A DNA stretch of 30,745 bases from Streptomyces olivaceus (GTDB taxonomy: Bacteria > Actinomycetota > Actinomycetes > Streptomycetales > Streptomycetaceae): NCBI RefSeq assembly GCF_000721235.1, contig NZ_JOFH01000056.1, forward strand, positions 1 to 30,745, given 5' to 3'. The position numbers were made by a program, and so were the translations under genes. Below are positions 13,811-21,269 of the stretch, piece after piece. The notes beneath the pieces are model-generated. The model saw only the letters and a program-made list of their open reading frames with translations. It made no database searches and was not told where the DNA came from. Each line of letters begins with the position of its first letter. The first letter of the stretch is position 1.

Positions 13811-15622
13811 GTGATGAGGAGCAGTCCGGAGACCACGACCCGCACGACCGGCGCACACCGGGCGCACCGGGAAGCGCGTGACCGCGCCGCGGCGCGCTCG
13901 CTCGCGCAACGTCCGCCCGCGCAGCGCCCGCCCGCGCGCTACGCGGCGTACGACGCCCATCTGGACGGCCTGTTCACGTACTGCCTGTCCGTGCTCTGCG
14001 ACCACGAGGCCGCGACCGGTGCCCTCGGTGACGTCCTCGCGCTGGCCGAACGCCGTGGCCACCGCGGCCCCGGTGCCCCGGGCGACCGCCGGGCCTGGCT
14101 GTACGCGCTGGCCCGCTGGGCCTGCCTGCGCAAGCTGGCCGAGGCCAAGCAGAAACGTCCGAGCAGCCACGCGGCACCCCGGTCCACCCCCGCGCGGCAC
14201 TCCGCTCCCGCTTCCGCCCCCGGGACCGGCCCGGACACCGCCCGCCCCTCACACCCCGCCCCCGCCCCGCCGGGCCCCCACCCCGCACACGCCGACGAAC
14301 TGGCCCTCCTCGCCTGGCCGGAGGCCGCCGGCACCACTCCGGAGCAACGCGAGGCCCTGGAGCTCGCCGTGCGCCACCACCTCGCCCCGCACGAGGTGGC
14401 CGCCGTCCTCGGCATGGCCCCGGCCGCCGCCCGGGAACTGCTCGCCTCCGCCGCCTGCGAGGTGGAACGCACCCGCGCCGCCCTCGCCGTCGTCGAGACC
14501 GGCACCTGCCCGGGCGTCGCCCGCCTCACCGGCGACAACCGCTACGTGCTCAGCAGCGCCCTGCGCCGCGAGCTGGTCCGGCACGTCGACGACTGCCCGC
14601 GCTGCCGCCGGACGGCCGAACGCGCGATCCCCGGCCGCTGGCCCGGCACGAGCGTCACCCCGGCCGAACTCCCGGTCCTCAAGGCCCCCCGCGCGGCGCT
14701 GCACGTGGCCCTGGCCCACCTCCCGCGCGCGCGGAACGCCGCCGCGCCCCGCTTCGACCGGCGCGGCTTCCCGATGGACCCCAAGGACCGCGCCGCCCGC
14801 CGCGACCGACTGCGCGCCCGCGCCGTCACCACCACCGTCGTCGCCACGGTGGTCGCGGCCCCCGTGCTCGCCCTCTGGGCGGCCTACCGCGGCACCCCGG
14901 TCGTCGAGGGCGAGGAAGGCCGCTCGGCCGGCACCAGCGAGGCGCAGACCCCCGACGGCGGCCCCACCGGCGACGGCCCCGGCTACGAGAACACCGGCAA
15001 CACCGGCGACCCCGCCACCCCCGGCCCCGGGAAGAACGGCAAGGCCGACGTCTCCGTGGAGGTCGTCGGCGTCCCCGGCGCGGGCGAACAGGGCACCCGC
15101 ACCCTGGGCGTCACGGCGGCGAACGACGGCGACACCACCCTCGTCACGCTGACCGCCACCGGCGACGCACCGGTGCGCTGGTCCGCGTCCACACCGGCCC
15201 CCTGGCTCTACTTCAGCAAGTCGTCCGGCACCCTGCGCCCCGGCGAGACCCTGACCCTCAGGGTCTACGTCGACCACCTGCGCGAGCCCTCCGGCCACTG
15301 GACCGCCCGCGTGGCCGTCGCGCCGGCCGGCGCCGTCGTGACCATCCGGGGCTACGGCACCGCGCCGAGCCCGTCCCACCCCGGCCCGCGCCCCAGCACC
15401 CCCGACGACACCACGTCCCCGTCCGACCCCGGCCCGGACCCCTCCACCTCGCAGCCCACGGACCCGGACCCCACGCCCACCGACGACCCGCCGCCCACCT
15501 CGCCCGACCCCGAGCCGACCCCCACCGAGCCGACCCCCACCGAGCCGTCCCCGACCGACGGCACGGGCGGCTCGTCACCGCCGCCGAGCGGCACGGGCGA
15601 CCCGAGCCCGTCCACCTCGTAG
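13811..15622 (+). CDS. Sigma-70-like / zinc-finger / transmembrane / BACON fusion protein
   Basis: A 603-residue multidomain protein. Residues 44-115 (YAAYDAHLDGLFTYCLSVL ... RAWLYALARWACLRKL) look like a degenerate sigma region 2. After an Ala/Pro linker, 175-226 (TPEQREALELAVRHHL, HEVAAVLGMAPAAARELL) resembles sigma region 4 with its helix-turn-helix. At 258-265 is an H-x3-C-x2-C motif (HVDDCPRC) of the kind seen in zinc-binding anti-sigma factors. One TM helix (about 339-359) follows, then an extracellular BACON-like domain (412-516; WSASTPAPWLYFSKSSGTL, PGETLTLRVYV) and a Pro/Thr/Asp tail. GTG 13811 and ATG 13814 are adjacent starts. Whether the sigma part still binds RNA polymerase is unknown; a membrane-tethered regulator is one possibility. 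Confidence 0.85.
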   Translation: MMRSSPETTTRTTGAHRAHREARDRAAARSLAQRPPAQRPPARYAAYDAHLDGLFTYCLSVLCDHEAATGALGDVLALAERRGHRGPGAPGDRRAWLYALARWACLRKLAEAKQKRPSSHAAPRSTPARHSAPASAPGTGPDTARPSHPAPAPPGPHPAHADELALLAWPEAAGTTPEQREALELAVRHHLAPHEVAAVLGMAPAAARELLASAACEVERTRAALAVVETGTCPGVARLTGDNRYVLSSALRRELVRHVDDCPRCRRTAERAIPGRWPGTSVTPAELPVLKAPRAALHVALAHLPRARNAAAPRFDRRGFPMDPKDRAARRDRLRARAVTTTVVATVVAAPVLALWAAYRGTPVVEGEEGRSAGTSEAQTPDGGPTGDGPGYENTGNTGDPATPGPGKNGKADVSVEVVGVPGAGEQGTRTLGVTAANDGDTTLVTLTATGDAPVRWSASTPAPWLYFSKSSGTLRPGETLTLRVYVDHLREPSGHWTARVAVAPAGAVVTIRGYGTAPSPSHPGPRPSTPDDTTSPSDPGPDPSTSQPTDPDPTPTDDPPPTSPDPEPTPTEPTPTEPSPTDGTGGSSPPPSGTGDPSPSTS

Positions 15623-15697
15623 GACGCGCCCGGGTACGACACCGAGGTACGACATAGGACGGGCCCGGGTACGACGTAGGACGGGCCCGGGCACGGC
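15620..15697. repeat. Three 21-bp repeats, the first including the stop codon
   Basis: Copies at 15620-15640, 15655-15675 and 15677-15697 share TAGGACG(C/G)GCCCGGG and then (T/C)ACG. The first starts on the TAG stop of the BACON-fusion gene, and each copy repeats a TAG. The GGGCCCGGG cores can pair with each other, so the array may act as a terminator before the convergent Cys-rich gene. Confidence 0.7.
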
Positions 15698-15709
15698 CGG
15701 ATAGGTCCC

Positions 15710-16552
15710 TTACCGAGGAGCCGGGTCCGCCGGATGCGGTGCCACCAGCGGCAGCTGCGACGCCAGCCGCTCCTCGCACAGCTCGACCAGCCGGTCGTAC
15801 CCCGCCTTGCCCATCAGCTCCACCAGCTCCGGCCGGTAGGAGACGTACACCGGGTCGCCCGCACCGTGCGCCGACGTCGCCGACGTGCACCACCAGTGCA
15901 GGTCGTGGCCGCCCGGGCCCCAGCCGCGCCGGTCGTACTCACCGATGGACACCTGGAGCACGCGCGTGTCGTCGGGCCGGTCGATCCACTCGTACGTCCG
16001 CCGCACCGGCAGCTGCCAGCACACGTCCGGCTTGGTCTCCAGCGGCTCCCGGCCCTCCTTCAGCGCCAGGATGTGCAGCGAACAGCCCGCACCACCGGCG
16101 AACCCCGGCCGGTTCTGGAAGATGCACGAGCCCTGGAACGGCCGCGTCTGCCGCGAGCCCTCGTCGTCCTCGGAGACCCATCCGCCCCGCGTGCCCTCGG
16201 CGTGGTGCTGCCAGACGTCCGGAGTGAGTCTCGCCACGTGCTCGGCGACCCGCTTCTCGTCGTCCTCGTCGGAGAAGTGCGCGCCCAGCGAGCAGCACCC
16301 GTCGTCCGCGCGGCCCGCCTGGATGCCCTGGCAGCCGCTGCCGAAGATGCAGTTCCAGCGGGAGGTCAGCCACGTCAGGTCGCACCGGAAGACCTGCTCG
16401 TCGTCCGCCGGGTCCGGGAACTCCACCCACGCGCGCGCGAAGTCGAGACCCTTCTCGTCCCCCTTCGCCTTCGCGGCCTTCTCGCCGACCATGACGCGCC
16501 TCTTGTCCTTCTTGGGCGACTTCTCGTCCTTCGCCTTTTTCGTCTTTGGCAC
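15710..16552 (-). CDS. Conserved cysteine-rich protein of unknown function
   Basis: A 280-residue soluble protein I do not recognise functionally. The N-terminus (1-35) is Lys-rich. Ten cysteines follow, clustered as C57-x10-C68-x5-C74-x11-C86-C87, later GSCIFQN, AGCSLH, VCWQLP and WWCT. The GCCSLGAHF and GSC-type motifs recall metal or Fe-S binding Cys-cluster proteins, but no named family is certain. The remainder is rich in Trp/His/Asp and ends [12 protein letters not shown] 16552 precedes the [10 protein letters not shown] stretch and has TACCCT 6 nt upstream on its strand; the longer open frame to the right is antisense to ppx. It is divergent from ppx (72 bp apart). Confidence 0.82.
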   Translation of the reverse strand: MPKTKKAKDEKSPKKDKRRVMVGEKAAKAKGDEKGLDFARAWVEFPDPADDEQVFRCDLTWLTSRWNCIFGSGCQGIQAGRADDGCCSLGAHFSDEDDEKRVAEHVARLTPDVWQHHAEGTRGGWVSEDDEGSRQTRPFQGSCIFQNRPGFAGGAGCSLHILALKEGREPLETKPDVCWQLPVRRTYEWIDRPDDTRVLQVSIGEYDRRGWGPGGHDLHWWCTSATSAHGAGDPVYVSYRPELVELMGKAGYDRLVELCEERLASQLPLVAPHPADPAPR

Positions 16553-16558
16553 GAATCC

Positions 16559-16564
16559 AGGGTA
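16559..16564 (-). promoter_or_regulatory. Candidate -10 box, leaderless Cys-rich gene transcript
   Basis: TACCCT on the minus strand, 6 nt before GTG 16552. No Shine-Dalgarno sequence is present. Confidence 0.45.
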
Positions 16565-16610
16565 AGTCGCCGAAGCCGTACGACGGCACCGCCGCACCTC
16601 CGGTTCGCAG

Positions 16611-16616
16611 TAGCGT
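16611..16616 (+). promoter_or_regulatory. Candidate -10 box, leaderless ppx transcript
   Basis: TAGCGT lies 8 nt before ATG 16625. No Shine-Dalgarno sequence is present. It is back-to-back with the box at 16559. Confidence 0.4.
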
Positions 16617-16624
16617 TTCCCTCC

Positions 16625-17557
16625 ATGAGACTCGGGGTCCTCGACGTGGGTTCGAACACGGTGCATCTGCTGGTGGTGGACGCGCACCCCGGCGCGCGCC
16701 CGCTGCCCGCCCACTCGCACAAGGTGGAACTGCGCCTCGCCCAGCTCCTCGACGAGGACGGGGCGATCGGCCCCGACGGCGTCGACCGGCTGGTCGCGGT
16801 CGTCCAGGAGGCGCTGCAGGCCGCCGAGGACAAGGGCGTCGAGGACCTGCTGCCGTTCGCCACCTCGGCCGTGCGCGAGGCGAGCAACGCCGACGACGTC
16901 CTCGCCCGCGTGCGGGCCGAGACCGGTGTCGAGCTGACCGTCCTCAGCGGCGCCGAGGAGGCCCGGCTCACCTTCCTCGCGGTGCGCCGCTGGTTCGGCT
17001 GGTCCGCGGGCAGGCTCCTGGTCCTCGACATCGGCGGCGGCTCCCTGGAGATCGCGTACGGCATGGACGAGGAACCCGACGCCGCCGTGTCGCTGCCGCT
17101 CGGCGCGGGGCGGCTGACGGCGGCCCGGCTGCCGGGCGACCCGCCGCCCCCGGAGGACGTCCGGGCGGTACGCCGCCACGTGCGCGCCGAGATCGCCCGC
17201 ACGGTCGGCGAGTTCAGCCGCCTGGGCGCCCCCGACCACGTGGTCGCCACCTCCAAGACCTTCCGGCAGCTGGCCCGCATCGCCGGCGCCGCCCGCTCCG
17301 CCGACGGCCTCTACGTCCAGCGCGAGCTGAAGCACACCTCGCTGGAGGCCTGGGTGCCCCGCCTCGCCGCCATGACCGGCGCCGAGCGCGCCGAACTCCC
17401 CGGCGTCTCGGAGGGCCGCGCGAACCAGCTCCTGGCCGGCGCCCTGGTCGCCGAGGCGGCCATGGACCTCTTCCACGTGGAGCACCTGGAAATCTGCCCC
17501 TGGGCCCTCAGAGAGGGCGTCATCCTCCGGCGACTCGACCACATGGGCCCGGTGTAG
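16625..17557 (+). CDS. ppx: Ppx/GppA-family exopolyphosphatase or pppGpp phosphatase
   Basis: A 310-residue member of the ASKHA-fold Ppx/GppA family. Motifs are the phosphate-1 loop [16 protein letters not shown], the central [14 protein letters not shown], the phosphate-2 loop [16 protein letters not shown] and the C-terminal [15 protein letters not shown]. The length matches the short two-domain form without the C-terminal HD-like extension of E. coli Ppx. The family hydrolyses polyphosphate or pppGpp; which one is used here cannot be told, so the symbol is tentative. ATG 16625 follows TAGCGT by 8 nt. The stop codon's last base begins a perfect hairpin. Confidence 0.9.
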   Translation: MRLGVLDVGSNTVHLLVVDAHPGARPLPAHSHKVELRLAQLLDEDGAIGPDGVDRLVAVVQEALQAAEDKGVEDLLPFATSAVREASNADDVLARVRAETGVELTVLSGAEEARLTFLAVRRWFGWSAGRLLVLDIGGGSLEIAYGMDEEPDAAVSLPLGAGRLTAARLPGDPPPPEDVRAVRRHVRAEIARTVGEFSRLGAPDHVVATSKTFRQLARIAGAARSADGLYVQRELKHTSLEAWVPRLAAMTGAERAELPGVSEGRANQLLAGALVAEAAMDLFHVEHLEICPWALREGVILRRLDHMGPV

Positions 17558-17573
17558 CGCCCCGCAGGGGCGC
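17557..17573 (+). terminator. Hairpin after ppx
   Basis: GCGCCCC (17557-17563) pairs perfectly with GGGGCGC (17567-17573) across a GCA loop. The stem starts at the last base of the ppx stop codon. No U-run follows, as is common for streptomycete terminators. Confidence 0.6.
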
Positions 17574-17612
17574 GGGGCCGTATCGATCCCCGCCGAAGCA
17601 GCGTGGCACTCA
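17557..17612 (+). repeat. Probable degenerate copy of a dispersed Streptomyces intergenic repeat
   Basis: The hairpin and the following CGGGGCCGTATCGAT and GCCGAAGCAGCGTGG resemble a short intergenic element seen at many gene ends in Streptomyces genomes. Recognition is from memory. This copy looks truncated and diverged. Confidence 0.4.
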
Positions 17613-17657
17613 CCACACCCCCGATCACGCCCCCCGCACCCACCCAGCCCCACCCCG

Positions 17658-17663
17658 TACCCT
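17658..17663 (+). promoter_or_regulatory. Candidate -10 box, leaderless isomerase transcript
   Basis: TACCCT lies 7 nt before GTG 17671. No Shine-Dalgarno sequence is present. Confidence 0.45.
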
Positions 17664-17670
17664 GACCCCC

Positions 17671-18555
17671 GTGGCAAAGACAAGGGACGCGGTCCGGATC
17701 CCGAACGCGAAGGTCGCCCTGTCGACGGCTTCCGTCTACCCGGAGTCGACGGCGACGGCCTTCGAGATCGCCGCACGCCTCGGCTACGACGGCGTCGAGG
17801 TCATGGTCTGGACGGACCCGGTCAGCCAGGACATCGAGGCGCTGCGCAGACTCAGCGACTACCACCGCGTGCCGATACTCGCCGTGCACGCGCCGTGCCT
17901 GCTCATCACCCAGCGCGTCTGGTCCACCGACCCCTGGGTCAAGCTCCAGCGCGCCCGCGCCGCCGCCGAGAAGCTCGGCGCGTCCGCCGTGGTCGTCCAC
18001 CCCCCGTTCCGCTGGCAGCGCCAGTACGCGCGGGACTTCGTCGACGGCATCTGGCGGATGGCGAACGAGACGGACGTCCGCTTCGCCGTCGAGAACATGT
18101 ACCCCTGGCGCTACCGCGACCGCGAGATGCAGGCGTACGCCCCCGACTGGGACGTCACCAAGGACGACTACCGGCACTTCACGATCGACCTCAGCCACGC
18201 GGCCACCTCCCGCACCGACGCCCGCGAGCTGATCGAGCGCATGGGCGACCGCCTCGGCCACGTCCACCTCGCCGACGGCAAGGGCTCCGCCAAGGACGAG
18301 CACCTCGTCCCCGGCCGCGGCAGCCAGCCCTGCGCCGAGGTCCTGGAGAGCCTCGCCCGCACCGGCTTCGACGGCCACGTCGTCATCGAGGTCAACACCC
18401 GGCGCGCGATGTCCGGCGCCGAACGCGAGGCCGACCTCGCCGAGGCGCTGGCCTTCACCCGCCTGCACCTGGCGGCGTCGGCGGCCTCGGCGGCCTCCTC
18501 GGGCCCGACGGTGCCCCCGGCCGAGCACTCCGCGGCGCGGACGGAGCGCCGGTGA
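17671..18555 (+). CDS. TIM-barrel sugar phosphate isomerase/epimerase-like protein
   Basis: A 294-residue protein of the xylose isomerase-like / AP-endonuclease-2 TIM-barrel superfamily. Barrel strands with likely metal or substrate residues are visible: [63 protein letters not shown] and [13 protein letters not shown]. The substrate cannot be assigned. The C-terminal 30 residues are Ala/Ser-rich and disordered. GTG 17671 gives the start (M)[31 protein letters not shown] 7 nt upstream suggests a leaderless mRNA. The stop overlaps the GTG of the TetR gene, so the two are co-translated. Confidence 0.85.
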   Translation: MAKTRDAVRIPNAKVALSTASVYPESTATAFEIAARLGYDGVEVMVWTDPVSQDIEALRRLSDYHRVPILAVHAPCLLITQRVWSTDPWVKLQRARAAAEKLGASAVVVHPPFRWQRQYARDFVDGIWRMANETDVRFAVENMYPWRYRDREMQAYAPDWDVTKDDYRHFTIDLSHAATSRTDARELIERMGDRLGHVHLADGKGSAKDEHLVPGRGSQPCAEVLESLARTGFDGHVVIEVNTRRAMSGAEREADLAEALAFTRLHLAASAASAASSGPTVPPAEHSAARTERR

Positions 18556-19190
18556 GCGGCGAAGCCGGAGCGCCGGTGAGCGACGCCGGCGGCGCCACCA
18601 CCCGTCGCCGGGGCCGCCCGCCCCGTACGGAGTCCGCGGGCACCCGTGACCGCATCCTCACCACGGCGCGCGAGGAGTTCTCCGAGCGGGGCTACGAGAA
18701 GACGTCCGTACGCGGCATCGCCAAGGCGGCGGGCGTGGACCCGGCGCTGGTCCACCACTACTTCGGTACCAAGGAGCAGGTCTTCGCGGCGGCCGTCGAG
18801 GTCGCCTTCGCCCCCGCCCTGGAGGCCCCCGGAGCGATCGCCGACGGCCCCCTGGCCGGGGTCGGCGAGCGCCTGACCCGCTTCATCCTCGGCGTCTGGG
18901 AGAACCCCGCGACCCGGACCCCCCTCCTGGCGATCCTGCGCTCCGCGGTGAACAACGAGACCGCCGCCGCCGTCTTCCGCCGGCTCATCGCCGACCAGGT
19001 GCTGCACCGGGTCGCGGCGCAGCTGGACCCGCCCGACGCGGAACTGCGCGTCGAACTGGCGGCGGCGCAGCTCGTGGGGTGTGCGATGCTCCGGTACGTG
19101 GTCAAGGTGGAACCGCTGGCCTCGGCGGACGCCGAGCAGATCGTCGCCCGCCTGGCACCGGTCGTACAGGGCCACCTCACGGGTCCCTGA
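18552..19190 (+). CDS. TetR-family transcriptional regulator
   Basis: A 212-residue TetR regulator. The DNA-binding domain (about 27-75) reads [45 protein letters not shown] (shown in the genome; key helix ALVHHYF). The C-terminal ligand domain has the TetR_C-type [24 protein letters not shown] pattern. Two GTG starts, 18552 and 18576, sit in identical contexts because 16 bp (GGAGCGCCGGTGAGCG) are duplicated at 18543 and 18567; each has its own GGAG. The first overlaps the isomerase stop (GTGA). Effector and target are unknown; autoregulation of the isomerase-tetR unit is a reasonable guess. Confidence 0.88.
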   Translation: MSGEAGAPVSDAGGATTRRRGRPPRTESAGTRDRILTTAREEFSERGYEKTSVRGIAKAAGVDPALVHHYFGTKEQVFAAAVEVAFAPALEAPGAIADGPLAGVGERLTRFILGVWENPATRTPLLAILRSAVNNETAAAVFRRLIADQVLHRVAAQLDPPDAELRVELAAAQLVGCAMLRYVVKVEPLASADAEQIVARLAPVVQGHLTGP

Positions 19191-19288
19191 ACAGCCCCGA
19201 CCGTCGTACGGGCTCCTGAGCGGGCCCCGACCGGCCCGTACGGGCCCATGAGCAGCCCCCTTGAGCAGCCCCCGACCGCCGTACGGCG
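19188..19288. repeat. Three-fold repeat after the TetR gene, starting on the stop codon
   Basis: TGA-(A/G)C(A/G)G-CCCCGACCG followed by GTACGG occurs three times, at about 19188, 19217 and 19260, the first on the TetR stop codon. The middle copy contains the 14-bp palindrome GGCCCGTACGGGCC (19233-19246). The array could fold into alternative hairpins and may terminate tetR transcription before ilvD. Confidence 0.6.
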
Positions 19289-19384
19289 AGACGCGCATCC
19301 CGCATTCCGGACACCCCGTCCCGGTCCCTGGATGACCGGCGTACGCTCGACGGCAGTCATAACTCTCCGAAGGAGCGAGCGACG

Positions 19385-21238
19385 ATGCCCGAACTGAGGT
19401 CCCGCACAGTCACCCACGGCCGCAACATGGCGGGCGCCCGCGCCCTTATGCGTGCCTCCGGTGTACCCGGCGCGGACATCGGACGGAAGCCGGTCGTCGC
19501 GGTCGCCAACAGCTTCACGGAGTTCGTGCCGGGCCACACGCACCTCGCGCCGGTCGGCCGCATCGTCAGCGAGGCGGTCACCGCGGCCGGCGGCATCCCG
19601 CGCGAGTTCAACACGATCGCCGTCGACGACGGCATCGCCATGGGCCACGGCGGCATGCTGTACAGCCTCCCCTCCCGCGACCTGATCGCGGACAGCGTGG
19701 AGTACATGGTCGAGGCCCACTGCGCCGACGCCCTGATCTGCATCTCCAACTGCGACAAGATCACCCCGGGCATGCTCAACGCGGCCCTGCGCCTGAACAT
19801 CCCGACGGTCTTCGTCTCCGGCGGCCCGATGGAGTCCGGCCGCGCCACCCTGGTCGACGGCACGGTCCGCACCCTGGACCTGGTCGACGCGATGTCGGAG
19901 GCGGTCAACGACAAGATCTCCGACGCGGACATCCTCCGCATCGAGGAGAACGCCTGTCCGACCTGCGGCTCCTGCTCCGGCATGTTCACCGCCAACTCGA
20001 TGAACTGCCTCACCGAGGCGATCGGCCTCTCCCTGCCCGGCAACGGCTCGGTCCTGGCCACCCACACCGCCCGCAAGGCGCTCTACGAGGACGCCGCCCG
20101 CACGGTCCTGGACCTGACCCGCCGCTACTACGAGCAGGACGACGACTCGGTCCTGCCCCGCAACATCGCCACGCCCGCTGCCTTCGAGAACGCCATGGCG
20201 CTCGACATCGCGATGGGCGGCTCCACCAACACGATCCTGCACCTGCTGGCCGCCGCCCAGGAGGCGGAGGTCCCCTACGGCCTCACCGAGATGGACGCCC
20301 TCTCGCGCCGCGTCCCCTGCCTCGCCAAGGTCGCGCCCAACGTCGCCAAGGACCGCACGTACTACATGGAGGACGTGCACCGCGCGGGCGGCATCCCCGC
20401 CCTCCTCGGCGAACTGCACCGCGGCGGCCTGCTCAACGAGGACGTCCACTCCGTGCACAGCCCGTCCCTGGCCGACTGGCTGAAGACCTGGGACGTGCGC
20501 GGCGGCTCCCCGGGGAAGGAGGCCGTCGAGCTGTGGCACGCCGCTCCCGGCTGCGTGCGCTCGGCGGAGGCCTTCTCCCAGTCCGAGCGCTGGGACTCCC
20601 TGGACGAGGACGCCGAGGGCGGCTGCATCCGCTCCGTGGAGCACGCCTACTCCAAGGACGGCGGCCTCGCGGTCCTGCGCGGCAACCTCGCCGTGGACGG
20701 CTGCGTCGTGAAGACGGCCGGCGTCGACGAGTCCATCTGGACCTTCGAGGGCCCGGCGGTCGTCTGCGAGTCGCAGGAGGAGGCCGTCGAGAAGATCCTC
20801 ACCCAGCAGGTCAAGGAGGGCGACGTCGTCGTCATCCGCTACGAGGGCCCCAAGGGCGGCCCCGGCATGCAGGAGATGCTCTACCCGACCTCGTACCTGA
20901 AGGGCCGCGGCCTCGGCAAGGCCTGCGCCCTGGTCACCGACGGCCGCTTCTCCGGCGGCACCTCGGGCCTGTCCATCGGCCACGCCTCGCCCGAGGCGGC
21001 GGCCGGCGGCACGATCGCCCTGGTCGAGGACGGCGACCGCATCCGCATCGACATCCCGGGCCGCTCCATCGAGCTGCTGGTCGACGACGCCGAACTGGCC
21101 CGCCGCAAGCAGGCCCTGAACGGCGTGTACGCCCCGAAGAACCGCGACCGCAAGGTCTCCGCGGCCCTGAAGGCGTACGCCGCGATGGCCACCAGCGCCG
21201 ACAAGGGCGCGGTCCGCGACGTCGGCAAGCTGGGCTGA
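19385..21238 (+). CDS. ilvD: Dihydroxy-acid dehydratase
   Basis: A 617-residue IlvD, which converts 2,3-dihydroxy-isovalerate or -3-methylvalerate to the 2-keto acid in valine, isoleucine and leucine synthesis. Iron-sulfur ligands are in [10 protein letters not shown] (C123) and [19 protein letters not shown] (C191, C194, C197). Other signatures are [12 protein letters not shown], the [11 protein letters not shown] loop with metal ligands, [28 protein letters not shown] and [27 protein letters not shown] 19385 has AGGAG about 10 nt upstream. Length is normal. It converges on the kinase gene (31 bp between stops). Confidence 0.97.
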   Translation: MPELRSRTVTHGRNMAGARALMRASGVPGADIGRKPVVAVANSFTEFVPGHTHLAPVGRIVSEAVTAAGGIPREFNTIAVDDGIAMGHGGMLYSLPSRDLIADSVEYMVEAHCADALICISNCDKITPGMLNAALRLNIPTVFVSGGPMESGRATLVDGTVRTLDLVDAMSEAVNDKISDADILRIEENACPTCGSCSGMFTANSMNCLTEAIGLSLPGNGSVLATHTARKALYEDAARTVLDLTRRYYEQDDDSVLPRNIATPAAFENAMALDIAMGGSTNTILHLLAAAQEAEVPYGLTEMDALSRRVPCLAKVAPNVAKDRTYYMEDVHRAGGIPALLGELHRGGLLNEDVHSVHSPSLADWLKTWDVRGGSPGKEAVELWHAAPGCVRSAEAFSQSERWDSLDEDAEGGCIRSVEHAYSKDGGLAVLRGNLAVDGCVVKTAGVDESIWTFEGPAVVCESQEEAVEKILTQQVKEGDVVVIRYEGPKGGPGMQEMLYPTSYLKGRGLGKACALVTDGRFSGGTSGLSIGHASPEAAAGGTIALVEDGDRIRIDIPGRSIELLVDDAELARRKQALNGVYAPKNRDRKVSAALKAYAAMATSADKGAVRDVGKLG

Positions 21239-21269
21239 CCCCTGGGACGCCCTTGAAGCGGGCCCCGGC

